From contig CAZUGH010000021.1 in the NCBI GenBank assembly GCA_964619785.1, forward strand, positions 1-27,962: DNA of 27,962 nt. Direction: 5' to 3'. This DNA comes from CAZUGH01 sp964619785 (GTDB lineage: Bacteria; Bacillota; Clostridia; Lachnospirales; Lachnospiraceae). Below, one piece after another: positions 6,934-16,457 of this stretch (position 1 is the first letter of the stretch; each line of letters begins with the position of its first letter). The position numbers and the translations under genes are program-made. The notes below the pieces were generated by a model that saw nothing but the letters and a program-made list of their open reading frames with translations, had not been told where the DNA came from and did not search any database.

Positions 6934-9900
6934 ATGTCATTACAATTTATCTTAGGGGGAGCCGGTAGCGGCAAATCTACATATCTCTATCAAAATATTT
7001 GCAAGCAGGCATCTGAGAACCCACACCAGAATTTCTATATTCTTGTGCCAGAGCAATTTACGTTAGAGACGCAGAAGACATTGGTGAAGATGAGCCAGGG
7101 TCAGGGTATCATGAATATTGACGTGTTGAGTTTCAATCGTCTGGCGTATCGAGTGTTTGAGGAATTTCCAGCGCTTGCGCGAACAATACTTGAGGACATG
7201 GGTAAGACCATGGTCTTGCAGAAGATTCTATCGAAAGAGGCAAAGAACCTTGTCTATTTTAAGAAGGGAATCAGCAAGCCAGGTTTTCTTGATGAACTCA
7301 AGTCTTTTTTATGTGAATTGTTACTCTATCGTATCGGTGATGACGAGATGGAGCGGATGATTGCCGTCGCCGATGAGGATTCATTATTAGAGCGTAAATT
7401 ACAGGATTTGAAGTTGATTTATCAAGCATTTCGTGAATATATGGGTGAGGATTATATGACAGCGGAGGAACTGCTTCCACAGCTTAGCAAAGTGATTGCC
7501 GGAGTGGATATGCTGCGAGATTCCATCATTGCACTAGATGGCTTCACGGGATTTACACCAGTTCAATACGAACTTCTGACGGAGCTTATGAAAGTTAGTG
7601 AAGAAGTACGTATCACCTTGACGGTTGATGGAAGGGAACGACGTAAGGATTTATTCAGGCTTTCGACGGATACGATGACACATATGGGGAAAATCTGTTC
7701 TACTTATGGCATTACGATGAATAAACCTGTGATTTTAGGACAAGGAAAAGATTTGACTTCGTACCGATTTGCGAAGGGGAGTGCGTTATCTTTTCTTGAG
7801 AGAAATCTATTCTCCTATGACAAGACAACCTACGCGAAGAAACAGGACCAAGTATCTGTCACAGCACTGGGTAATCCACGAGATGAATCGAGATGGGTGG
7901 CGAGGAAGATTTATTGGCTCGTTGCAAAGGAAGGATATCGCTATGAAGATATCGCTGTTGTGACGGGAGATTTGGCGGGTTATCAGGAGTATCTAGCACC
8001 TGAGCTAGAAGTGATGGGGATACGTTACTTTATGGATTACAAAAAGGGGATTGGTGGTAATGCATTTTCTGAATTCGTCATGTCCTTTTTAGAGATGCTG
8101 CGCAAGAATATGGACTATGAGAGTACCATACGTTTTCTACGATGTGGTCTGTCGCCATTTTCGCTAGAAGAGGTTGATACATTTGAAAATGTCATTTTAG
8201 CATTGGGCAAGAGGGGATTTAACAGCTATGACCAGCCCTGGAAGGCACCATATCATGGGAAAGATAAGTATGATATGGAGGTAGTAAATGAGTGTAGACA
8301 ACGATTGGTCGATATGATTCGTGAATCACGTGAAGCTTTTCGAGGAAAACGTAAAACGGTTGAAGAATATGTGCGGGCACTTTATGATTTCATCGTGGCG
8401 AACCAGGTATATGAGAAACTTTGTGAAGAGGTGAAGGCATTTGAAGAACAGGGACAGATGCTGCTTGCGAAAGAGTACAAGAGTGTATATACCGTAATGA
8501 TGAAATTGCTTGATCAGATGGTTGAGCTTTTAGGTGATGAGAAGATTTCATTTGCTGATTTCCGTGATTTATTGGGAGCTGGTATCTCGGAAGGACTGGT
8601 AGGATTTACACCACCTTCGATGGACCAGGTTGTGGTAGGTGATGTGGAACGTAGCCGACTAAAAGATATCAAGGTGTTGTTCTTTATCGGTGTCAATGAT
8701 GGAATCATACCAAAAGGTAGTGGTACTCCGGGAGTGTTATCAGATCGGGAACGTGAGGCTTTGAAAAAAGAAGATATCAGCCTGGCACCATCGGGTAGAG
8801 ATTTGATTTTCACAGAGCAGTTCTATATGTATTTGAATTTGACGAAGCCATCGCAGCGATTGTATCTGTCCTATAGCAGGATGGGCACGGATGGTGGAAG
8901 TATGCGTCCATCTTACCTCGTGAGTAAGGTGAGAAAGTTATTGGCACCACTTGCGGTTTGTCAGGAGGATAATGAGGATAGTTATGAGAAGATTCTTGGC
9001 ACGGACCAAGGGCGTAAGTATCTGTATATGGGCTTGAATCAATACGAAGAACAGATGGAAAATAAGCGGTTTGAACAACTCTATGCCTATTACTTAGAGA
9101 AGGAACCACAGAAGATGAGAACTGAGATTTTGCCAGAACTGTTTGCTAGACGTGAGGATACACGCTTGTCAAAAGAAGCGATTCAGCTGCTATATGGCGA
9201 TCAGCTTCAGGGAAGTGTAACGAGATTAGAGAACTTTGGACGATGTCCATTTGCGCACTTTGTTTCCTATGGGCTGAAGCTTTCAAAGAGAGAAGAGTTT
9301 CAGATTGGCAGCATGGACTTTGGTAATGTCTTTCATCAGTCGTTGGAGAATTTCTCGAAGATGCTTCATGACAGGCAATGTGATTGGAAGGATCTCGATG
9401 ATGCAACGATTCCTGATATGGTGAACCATTGTGTGGAGGAAGCCGTTGAGAATTATAAGGATTCCATCTTTGAACAGTCGATGCGAAGTCGCTATGTTGT
9501 TCATCGAATTCATCGAATCATGGAACGAACCGTGTCGACGATGGTGGAGCAGATGAAAAAGACTGGTTTTACCCAACGGGCATATGAGATTAGTTTCCAG
9601 GCACTTGATCATCTCGATGAGACACATCTTGAACTTGATGATGGTAAGGGGATGAACCTGTTAGGAAGGATTGACCGAATTGACACACTTGAGACAGACG
9701 AGCACAATTATGTGCGAGTCATCGACTACAAGACAGGAAATACTTCGTTTGAATTAGCTTCCTTCTACTATGGATTGCAAATGCAGTTAGTGGTTTATCT
9801 TGAGACAGCGATGGCGATGGAAGAACGCCAAACGAATAAAAAGGTTAAGCCTGCCGGCATGTTTTATTATCACGTGAAAGACCCGATGCTTAAGGTCTAT

Positions 9901-10293
9901 ACAGAGGATGATGTCAAGCGTCGGGAGATGTTTCAAAAAGAACTAGCCCTCGATGGATTTGCTCTCGAAATGGGTGGGGACGGCGTTAGTAATGGGATAA
10001 TTGCGAAGACGAAGAATCGTGTGTCTGAGGATAAGATGAATAAGATGATTGAACATACGAGAGGACGCATGAAAGAATTTGGCAATGAGATTCTCAAGGG
10101 AAATAAAGACGTCAAGCCATATATGATAAACAAGAAAACGGGCTGTGACTATTGCGAATACAAGGGGATTTGCAATTTTGACATACACAATCCGGGCGAC
10201 GATTATCGAGAACTGAAGTTATTAAATGAAGAAACGATATGGGGGTATGTAGAATGTCCGAACGAAGATGGACGCCAGAGCAACAACGAGTAA
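6934..10293 (+). CDS. addB: ATP-dependent helicase/nuclease subunit B
   Basis: The 1119-aa protein is the AddB half of the AddAB helicase-nuclease, which resects double-strand DNA ends up to a Chi site and loads RecA. The N terminus carries a Walker A motif (GGAGSGKS, residues 8-15). The C-terminal RecB-type nuclease domain has GRIDRID (from residue 911) and VIDYKTG (about 930-936). Four cysteines for the structural [4Fe-4S] cluster are present: C771 (NFGRCPF) and C1071, C1074, C1080 (GCDYCEYKGIC). Length is close to known AddB proteins (about 1150-1170 aa). The start is fixed by a perfect AAGGAGG. The gene overlaps addA by 40 bp from the preferred addA start, consistent with coupled production of the two subunits. 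Confidence 0.95.
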   Translation: MSLQFILGGAGSGKSTYLYQNICKQASENPHQNFYILVPEQFTLETQKTLVKMSQGQGIMNIDVLSFNRLAYRVFEEFPALARTILEDMGKTMVLQKILSKEAKNLVYFKKGISKPGFLDELKSFLCELLLYRIGDDEMERMIAVADEDSLLERKLQDLKLIYQAFREYMGEDYMTAEELLPQLSKVIAGVDMLRDSIIALDGFTGFTPVQYELLTELMKVSEEVRITLTVDGRERRKDLFRLSTDTMTHMGKICSTYGITMNKPVILGQGKDLTSYRFAKGSALSFLERNLFSYDKTTYAKKQDQVSVTALGNPRDESRWVARKIYWLVAKEGYRYEDIAVVTGDLAGYQEYLAPELEVMGIRYFMDYKKGIGGNAFSEFVMSFLEMLRKNMDYESTIRFLRCGLSPFSLEEVDTFENVILALGKRGFNSYDQPWKAPYHGKDKYDMEVVNECRQRLVDMIRESREAFRGKRKTVEEYVRALYDFIVANQVYEKLCEEVKAFEEQGQMLLAKEYKSVYTVMMKLLDQMVELLGDEKISFADFRDLLGAGISEGLVGFTPPSMDQVVVGDVERSRLKDIKVLFFIGVNDGIIPKGSGTPGVLSDREREALKKEDISLAPSGRDLIFTEQFYMYLNLTKPSQRLYLSYSRMGTDGGSMRPSYLVSKVRKLLAPLAVCQEDNEDSYEKILGTDQGRKYLYMGLNQYEEQMENKRFEQLYAYYLEKEPQKMRTEILPELFARREDTRLSKEAIQLLYGDQLQGSVTRLENFGRCPFAHFVSYGLKLSKREEFQIGSMDFGNVFHQSLENFSKMLHDRQCDWKDLDDATIPDMVNHCVEEAVENYKDSIFEQSMRSRYVVHRIHRIMERTVSTMVEQMKKTGFTQRAYEISFQALDHLDETHLELDDGKGMNLLGRIDRIDTLETDEHNYVRVIDYKTGNTSFELASFYYGLQMQLVVYLETAMAMEERQTNKKVKPAGMFYYHVKDPMLKVYTEDDVKRREMFQKELALDGFALEMGGDGVSNGIIAKTKNRVSEDKMNKMIEHTRGRMKEFGNEILKGNKDVKPYMINKKTGCDYCEYKGICNFDIHNPGDDYRELKLLNEETIWGYVECPNEDGRQSNNE

Positions 10294-13200
10294 TCAATCT
10301 ACGTGATTGCAATATTTTAGTTTCGGCAGCAGCAGGTTCTGGTAAGACAGCTGTATTGGTGGAACGTATCTTGTCGAGAATTATGGACAAGGAAAATCCA
10401 ATCAATGTGGACCAGTTTATCATTGTGACATTTACCAAGGCAGCAGCTGCTGAGATGAGGGAACGAATCGGCATAGCGATTGACCGGGCTGTGGCAGATA
10501 ATCCAGGTAATCTGCATTTGCAACAGCAGGTGGCATTGCTTCACCACGCCCAGATTTCTACGATACATAGTTTTTGTGGTTATGTGATACAGAACTACTT
10601 TCATCGAATTGGGGTTGATCCTTCCTACCGTCTTGGTAATGAGACAGAGATGGCGATGGTTCAGAGCGATGTATTGGCTGACTTGCTAGAGGAGAATTAT
10701 CAAGATGCTTCTCCTGACTTTGTTGAATTGGCAGAGTCTTATTTGTTCGATAAGAATGACCACAAGCTAGAAGAACTTGTGATGCAGATTTATAAATATG
10801 CGATGAGTAATCCATGGCCAGAAAAGTGGTTTGCTAGTGTTAAGCAGATGCTTAAGATTGAGACAGAGGAGGAATTAGAGAAGTCTGAGCTGGTGCAGGG
10901 AATTATTCAGTATACGAAGAAAATGCTGGCTGGTTTCGGTGATACGTTGGAGCAGCTTTTGACGGATTGCGCTTGCCCACCAGGGCCATATATGTATGTG
11001 AAGGCATTACAATCCGATTTGGATTTGGTAAACGAACTTGAGGAGAGCGAGACGTATGATGAGATTGTTCAGAAATTGAACGCCTTGGCTTTTGCAAGGC
11101 TGTCTGGTGCGAAAAGTGATGAGGTAGATGTCGACTTGAAGGAGACAGTAAAGCAAAAACGCGAAGTGATTAAGACCGGGCTCAAGGCGCTTAAAGCGGA
11201 TTTCTATGATCAGACGTTATCGGAGCATCTAAAGGATATCAAGTTGATGGCAGGCAAGCTATTGACACTTGTAGAGCTGACTGAAGAATTTGCCCTTCGA
11301 TATCAGTACGACAAGAAAGACAAGGGGTTAGCGGATTTTAATGATCTTGAGCAGATGGCAATATCGATTCTTCTCCAGCAAGATGAAGAGGGCAATATGG
11401 TGCCGACAGAGGCAGCAGATGAATTGGCACATCAGTTTGAAGAGATTATGATTGATGAATACCAAGATAGTAATCTGGTTCAAGATACGCTCCTTCGCAG
11501 TGTATCGCGCGAGCGTTATGGCAAGCCGAACATTTTCATGGTAGGTGATGTGAAGCAAAGCATTTATCGGTTCCGTTTAGCTAGACCTGAATTGTTTACA
11601 CAAAAGATGAATGAATATGCGGACGCATCGGAGCAGTATCAGAGAGTGGATTTGCATAAAAATTTCCGAAGCCGGGGATTGGTACTTGATTGTGTCAATC
11701 AGGTATTTGCTTCGATTATGAAGAGGGATTTAGGTGGAATTGAGTATGATGATAAGGCTGCCTTATATGTTGGAGCTCAGTTTCCAGAGGAAGATGTCAA
11801 GACCTGTGAGGATATCGAGGTGCTTGGCATCGATGATGAGGATAGTAGCAAGGAACTAGAAGCTACGGTTATCGCAAAGCGTATCAAGGAGTTGGTCAAT
11901 CCGCAGGACCCAACCTACATACGAGATGCGGACGAATATCGCCCAGCACATTATCATGACATTGTTATCCTTGTGAGAAGTGCTAAGGGATATGTTGAGT
12001 CCATTGAACGCGTGTTACAGGCGGAGGGAATTCCGATAAATTCCGAGAAAAAGGAAGGCTTCTATCAGACGATGGAGATTCGAATGATGGTAAATATGTT
12101 CCGAGTTCTTGACAATCCAAGGCAGGACATTCCTCTTGTGGCAGTGCTTCGAGGACCGATGTTTGGCTTTACAGATGATGAATTGGCAGTCCTTCGAGGA
12201 AGTCATGATGGAATTGATTTTTATGACAACCTCTTGCAATATGATGTTGAGGGCGAGCTGCGACAGAAAGTTCAACAATTTCTGACGGAACTTCAGGATA
12301 TCAGAAGCCGTTTGTCCTATGCGACAGTGGCAGATGTTATTCGACGGATTAACCAGTGGACGAGGATCTATGACAAGGTGATGCTGATGAATTCATCTGC
12401 ACGCAAGATTGCGAATCTGGACCTGCTGATGAAACTAGCAGTGGATTATGATGGAACATCATATCATGGTCTTTTCCAATTTGTACGCTATCTAAGTTAT
12501 ATCGAGAATCATCAGTTTGATGAAGGAGAAGCCAATATCGTCGGGGAAAATGATGATGCTGTGCGTATTGTTACGATTCATAAGAGTAAGGGACTTGAGT
12601 ATCCAATCTGTATTCTCGCAGGTATGGGAAGAAGATTGGGTGGTGGTCGCTCGGCATGGCTCTTCATACATCCAGAGTATGGATTAGGAGCGGAGTTAAT
12701 CGATAATGAGAATCGTGTACGCCGCGATACAATTACGAAAAAATTCGTTCAGAGAATGAATCACATGGAAGATATGGGCGAGGAATTGCGTGTTCTCTAT
12801 GTGGCGATGACAAGAGCGAAGGAGAAGCTGATTTTCACAGGAGCAGTGAAGGATTGGGAGAAAAAATGTGCAGGCTGGCAGTCGTGTGACATGACACTTT
12901 TGGACCGCGTTAGTGCGAGCAATTATTTTGGTTTGGTGATGCCTGTATTCTTAGCAAAGGAAAGCGATAAATTGCATATTGAGTCATTTACCTCATCGTC
13001 TCTTGTTCTTACAAAAGCAGAGGAAGAAGTAAAAAAGAAAATTTCTCAATCTGCATTATATAACTTTGACACAGATTCGGTTTATGATGACAAAATGAAG
13101 GAACTTTTGGATTTTACAGAAAAATATGAGTATCAAGGTGTTGATTTAGAGATTCCGGTGAAAGTGTCTGTTTCTGATTTAAAGAAGAAGTCTCTTGAAG

Positions 13201-13826
13201 AAGACGAGATGCCAAGCTTTCATGTCTTGTCTCCAGATGTCATGGAAGATGAGGCACCGATTCCAGCCTTTGCGAGAGAGACGCAAGAGGAGACACAGAC
13301 TCCGAATCGTGGTGCACTGTATGGCACCATTTGGCATCAGTTCATGGCTGTGGCGGATTTCACTCGTATACAGGAGGAATCCGATATTGCTAAGCAGGTG
13401 ACAGATTTGATTGCCCGTGGTAAAATGAATGCGGATGATTGCCAGGTGTTAAATACGGCGAAGTTGTGGAAGTTTTTCCAGTCATCATTAGGCGAACGTA
13501 TGACTCATGCGATGGAAGAAGGACGCCTCTTCCGTGAGCAGCCATTTGTGCTAGGCGTAGAAGCGAGAGAGGCACTTCCTGATACAGATAGCGATGAGAT
13601 GGTATTGGTTCAGGGAATTATCGATGGTTTCTTAGAAGAAGAGGATGGCTTAGTTCTGATGGATTATAAGACGGATTCGCTTCCACCAGGTGGCGAACAG
13701 ATTTTAATTAGCCGATATCATGTGCAGATGGAATTTTATCAGAAGGCACTTGAACGTATCACTGGCAAGAAGGTGAAGGAAAGCATCTTGTATTCTTTCT
13801 CGCTAGGTAAGTGTATTTCCTTATGA
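10254..13826 (+). CDS. addA: ATP-dependent helicase/nuclease subunit A
   Basis: A UvrD/Rep-type superfamily 1 helicase fused to a RecB-family nuclease, 1190 aa from this start. Helicase motifs: Walker A AAAGSGKT (25-32), motif II IDEYQDSN (from 400), VGDVKQSIYRFR, the motif V region TIHKSKGLEYP and motif VI LYVAMTRAKEKL. The nuclease domain has IIDGF with D1124 and MDYKTDS with D1137 and K1139, so the nuclease site looks intact. An in-frame ATG at 10239 lacks a ribosome binding site. The ATG at 10254 follows GGGGG and gives the family-typical start (MSERRWTPEQQ). It works with AddB, encoded just upstream, and its stop is 14 nt before the methyltransferase start. Confidence 0.95.
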   Translation: MSERRWTPEQQRVINLRDCNILVSAAAGSGKTAVLVERILSRIMDKENPINVDQFIIVTFTKAAAAEMRERIGIAIDRAVADNPGNLHLQQQVALLHHAQISTIHSFCGYVIQNYFHRIGVDPSYRLGNETEMAMVQSDVLADLLEENYQDASPDFVELAESYLFDKNDHKLEELVMQIYKYAMSNPWPEKWFASVKQMLKIETEEELEKSELVQGIIQYTKKMLAGFGDTLEQLLTDCACPPGPYMYVKALQSDLDLVNELEESETYDEIVQKLNALAFARLSGAKSDEVDVDLKETVKQKREVIKTGLKALKADFYDQTLSEHLKDIKLMAGKLLTLVELTEEFALRYQYDKKDKGLADFNDLEQMAISILLQQDEEGNMVPTEAADELAHQFEEIMIDEYQDSNLVQDTLLRSVSRERYGKPNIFMVGDVKQSIYRFRLARPELFTQKMNEYADASEQYQRVDLHKNFRSRGLVLDCVNQVFASIMKRDLGGIEYDDKAALYVGAQFPEEDVKTCEDIEVLGIDDEDSSKELEATVIAKRIKELVNPQDPTYIRDADEYRPAHYHDIVILVRSAKGYVESIERVLQAEGIPINSEKKEGFYQTMEIRMMVNMFRVLDNPRQDIPLVAVLRGPMFGFTDDELAVLRGSHDGIDFYDNLLQYDVEGELRQKVQQFLTELQDIRSRLSYATVADVIRRINQWTRIYDKVMLMNSSARKIANLDLLMKLAVDYDGTSYHGLFQFVRYLSYIENHQFDEGEANIVGENDDAVRIVTIHKSKGLEYPICILAGMGRRLGGGRSAWLFIHPEYGLGAELIDNENRVRRDTITKKFVQRMNHMEDMGEELRVLYVAMTRAKEKLIFTGAVKDWEKKCAGWQSCDMTLLDRVSASNYFGLVMPVFLAKESDKLHIESFTSSSLVLTKAEEEVKKKISQSALYNFDTDSVYDDKMKELLDFTEKYEYQGVDLEIPVKVSVSDLKKKSLEEDEMPSFHVLSPDVMEDEAPIPAFARETQEETQTPNRGALYGTIWHQFMAVADFTRIQEESDIAKQVTDLIARGKMNADDCQVLNTAKLWKFFQSSLGERMTHAMEEGRLFREQPFVLGVEAREALPDTDSDEMVLVQGIIDGFLEEEDGLVLMDYKTDSLPPGGEQILISRYHVQMEFYQKALERITGKKVKESILYSFSLGKCISL

Positions 13827-13840
13827 AAGGATGTAGATTG

Positions 13841-14575
13841 ATGTATCAGGATTTTGCTAAAATATATGATGATGCAATGGACAACATTCCTTACGAATCT
13901 TGGTGTCAGGATATACGAGGGGAATTGAACCGGCAAGGTATCGACACGGGTACAATCTGTGAGTTGGGCTGTGGAACAGGAACGATGACAGAGTTGCTTG
14001 CAGGATATGGTTATGATATGATTGGTGTTGACTTGTCAGAAGAGATGCTTGCTGAAGCGATGAGTAAGATACATGAGTGTCAGGGACAGGTTCAATATGT
14101 ACATCAAGATATGAGAGAATTGACACTTCATCGACCGGTGGAGGCAGTTATCAGTATATGTGATTCCATCAACTATCTGCTAGAGATAGAGGATTTGATT
14201 CAGACCTTTACCCAGGTGAGGAGATATCTAAAGCCAGATGGCATATTTCTCTTTGACATGAAGACGGAATATTGTTATCAAACGGTGATGGGAGACCGGG
14301 TTATGGCGGACCATACGGATGATACAGATTATATTTGGGAGAATTATTATTTTCCTGAAGATAAGATAAATCAATATTCGCTGACTATATTTTCCCGTGA
14401 GGGCGAACTCTATCGCCGTCAAGAGGAGATACATGAACAGCGTGCCTATGATATACAAGATGTAGAGGAGTGCCTTCGTAAGGCAGGCTTTACACAGATG
14501 CATTGTTATACGAATCGAATTGGCCAGACAGATGTGGCTGATTGCGAGAGAATTTATTTCGTTGCGAAAGGATGA
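13841..14575 (+). CDS. Class I SAM-dependent methyltransferase
   Basis: The 244-aa protein shows the Rossmann-fold methyltransferase signature: motif I ELGCGTGTMTELL (from residue 41), GVDLSEEML as the acidic end of strand 2, QDMRELTL, and a post-motif LKPDGIFLFDMKTEY. It belongs to the group of small cytoplasmic methyltransferases starting MYxDFAxIYDxxMDN, whose substrate is not known to me. GTG and ATG codons at 13811 and 13823 lie in frame upstream, but AAAGGA (13826-13831) best serves the ATG at 13841. It follows addA by 14 nt and its stop overlaps the region of the next gene's ribosome binding site, so it is part of the same run of genes. A role in DNA repair cannot be inferred from position alone. 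Confidence 0.85.
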   Translation: MYQDFAKIYDDAMDNIPYESWCQDIRGELNRQGIDTGTICELGCGTGTMTELLAGYGYDMIGVDLSEEMLAEAMSKIHECQGQVQYVHQDMRELTLHRPVEAVISICDSINYLLEIEDLIQTFTQVRRYLKPDGIFLFDMKTEYCYQTVMGDRVMADHTDDTDYIWENYYFPEDKINQYSLTIFSREGELYRRQEEIHEQRAYDIQDVEECLRKAGFTQMHCYTNRIGQTDVADCERIYFVAKG

Positions 14576-14580
14576 AGAAC

Positions 14581-16437
14581 ATGAAGACAGGTAAGAAAAT
14601 CATACTGATGGTTGCTATTTTGCTTGGTGTCTGTATGGCATCTAAGATGAATTTTGACCATGTATCAGCAGCACAGGTAGTCTATACAACTACCAATCTC
14701 AATGTGAGGAATCAGGCAAGTACGGCGGGGACTGTTGTGGTGACAGTGCCGGCAGGAACCGCATTGAACATTATCGAGACAGTGCCTGACTGGTATGGAA
14801 TTACCTGTTCTTTTAATGGAACCGATTATACGGGTTATGTCAGTGCCGCTTATGTGACGTCGGTCGCACCCGCTGCGACGGCTACCCCAGTACCAACTCC
14901 GGAACCATCGATTACTCCGATTCCTGTATATAAGACAACGGTTACTTATAAGGATATACCAGTTGCAGCCAAGGTGACAGCGAGAGTTCGTACACGCAAG
15001 ACGGCGGGTGGTAAATACTACAAGTTGAGCAAAAAATACGTAACACTTCGCAAGAATCAGAGCGTGAAGATTTATAGTCAGAAGCTATCGGGCAAGAAGG
15101 TCTGGTATCGCGTGAGATTTACATATAATGGCAAGAAGCGTTATGCTTATGTTCTTAGTGATTATGTGAAGATGACATTGAAGACGAAGGTAAGCGCTAA
15201 GGTATATAATGCGAAGAATCTGGCAGTGTATAAGTCGGCAGGTGGATCGCCATTGAAAGTGGATGGAACTGCTGTTAAATTGAAAAAGAGTACAAGCGTG
15301 AAGATTTTGAAAGAGAAGACAAAGAGTAAGAAAAAATGGTTCCAGATTTCATTTTCCTATTCTGGCAAGACGAAGAAGGGTTATGTCTTGGCGAAATATA
15401 TTAAACAGAAGAAGAAAAAGACAACGAAGATGATTTTGATTACTGTGGCATTGTCGGATAAAGAATTCGAGTCAGAGATGAATCGACAGGGCTTCCCGGA
15501 CAGCTATAAGCCACTTCTTCGGAGTTTACATAAGTCATATCCATTCTGGCAATTTCAGGCGGTGAAGACGAATTTGGACTGGAATACAGCCGTGGACCGA
15601 GAGTCTGTGGTTGGGGTAAATCTTCTTCCTATCTCGAAGTCAGAGGGCTGGAAGTCAAAAGACCCGAAGGCATATGATGCATCAACAGGAAAATACAAAG
15701 TATTTGACGGCACAACCTGGGTGGCAGCCTCACGGGCAGCAGTTGCTTATTATATGGATCCTCGTAATTTCTTGACAGCAGGTGGTATATTCCAGTTTGA
15801 GCTTCTCTCGTATCAGAGTGTATATCAGACGGAAGCTGGTGTTGCTAACATTTTATCTAACACACCTTTTGCGGGTAAGAGCTTTAGCTTTACGGATAAT
15901 GGAACGAAGCGAACGATTACATATGCTAAAGCCTTTGTGGAGGCTGCAGCAAAATCAGGTGTTAGTCCATATCATTTGACATCACGTATGAAACAAGAGG
16001 TTATCACAGGTTCCACTTCGACAAGTATTGCCGTTACCGGAACGACAAGTCAGTACCCAGGAATATTTAATTTTTATAATATTGGGGCGACTCATGCAAC
16101 GACCTATTCACCAGCGTTGAATGGCTTGAAATGGGCGAGTGAAGGAAGTACTTACATGAGACCATGGAACAATTGCTATAAGTCTATTGTTGGTGGGGGA
16201 ACGTATATTGGTAATAACTACATCAATCGTGGACAAAATACAATATATCTTGAGAAGTTTAATGTAACACCAAATAATACATATGGCCATCAGTATATGG
16301 CAAACGTTGAGGTAGGAAGTGCTGAATCGAATAAGACAAAGAATGCTTATGGTGGAATGCTTGATAGTGCACCAATTGTATTCTCGATTCCGGTTTATAA
16401 CAATATGCCTTCTAGTGCATCAGCAATACCAAGATAA
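14581..16437 (+). CDS. Secreted SH3b-domain N-acetylglucosaminidase
   Basis: The 618-aa protein starts with a signal peptide (1-31, cleavage near VSAAQ). A canonical bacterial SH3 domain (32-93) is followed by a Pro/Thr linker (94-116) and two more degenerate, lysine-rich SH3b-like units (about 131-197 and 204-275). The C-terminal domain (about 290-610) matches clostridial N-acetylglucosaminidases related to the GH73/LytG group: SRMKQEV with E473 as the likely catalytic acid, then YNFYNIGAT-type and RPWNNCYKSIVGG and INRGQNTIYLEKFNVTP motifs. It probably cuts peptidoglycan glycan strands during growth or separation, with SH3 domains binding the wall. The ribosome binding site AAAGGA favours ATG 14581. 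It sits 5 nt after the methyltransferase and 20 nt before the cohesin-like gene. Confidence 0.85.
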   Translation: MKTGKKIILMVAILLGVCMASKMNFDHVSAAQVVYTTTNLNVRNQASTAGTVVVTVPAGTALNIIETVPDWYGITCSFNGTDYTGYVSAAYVTSVAPAATATPVPTPEPSITPIPVYKTTVTYKDIPVAAKVTARVRTRKTAGGKYYKLSKKYVTLRKNQSVKIYSQKLSGKKVWYRVRFTYNGKKRYAYVLSDYVKMTLKTKVSAKVYNAKNLAVYKSAGGSPLKVDGTAVKLKKSTSVKILKEKTKSKKKWFQISFSYSGKTKKGYVLAKYIKQKKKKTTKMILITVALSDKEFESEMNRQGFPDSYKPLLRSLHKSYPFWQFQAVKTNLDWNTAVDRESVVGVNLLPISKSEGWKSKDPKAYDASTGKYKVFDGTTWVAASRAAVAYYMDPRNFLTAGGIFQFELLSYQSVYQTEAGVANILSNTPFAGKSFSFTDNGTKRTITYAKAFVEAAAKSGVSPYHLTSRMKQEVITGSTSTSIAVTGTTSQYPGIFNFYNIGATHATTYSPALNGLKWASEGSTYMRPWNNCYKSIVGGGTYIGNNYINRGQNTIYLEKFNVTPNNTYGHQYMANVEVGSAESNKTKNAYGGMLDSAPIVFSIPVYNNMPSSASAIPR

Positions 16438-16457
16438 GCTTCGATGAGGAGGACGAT

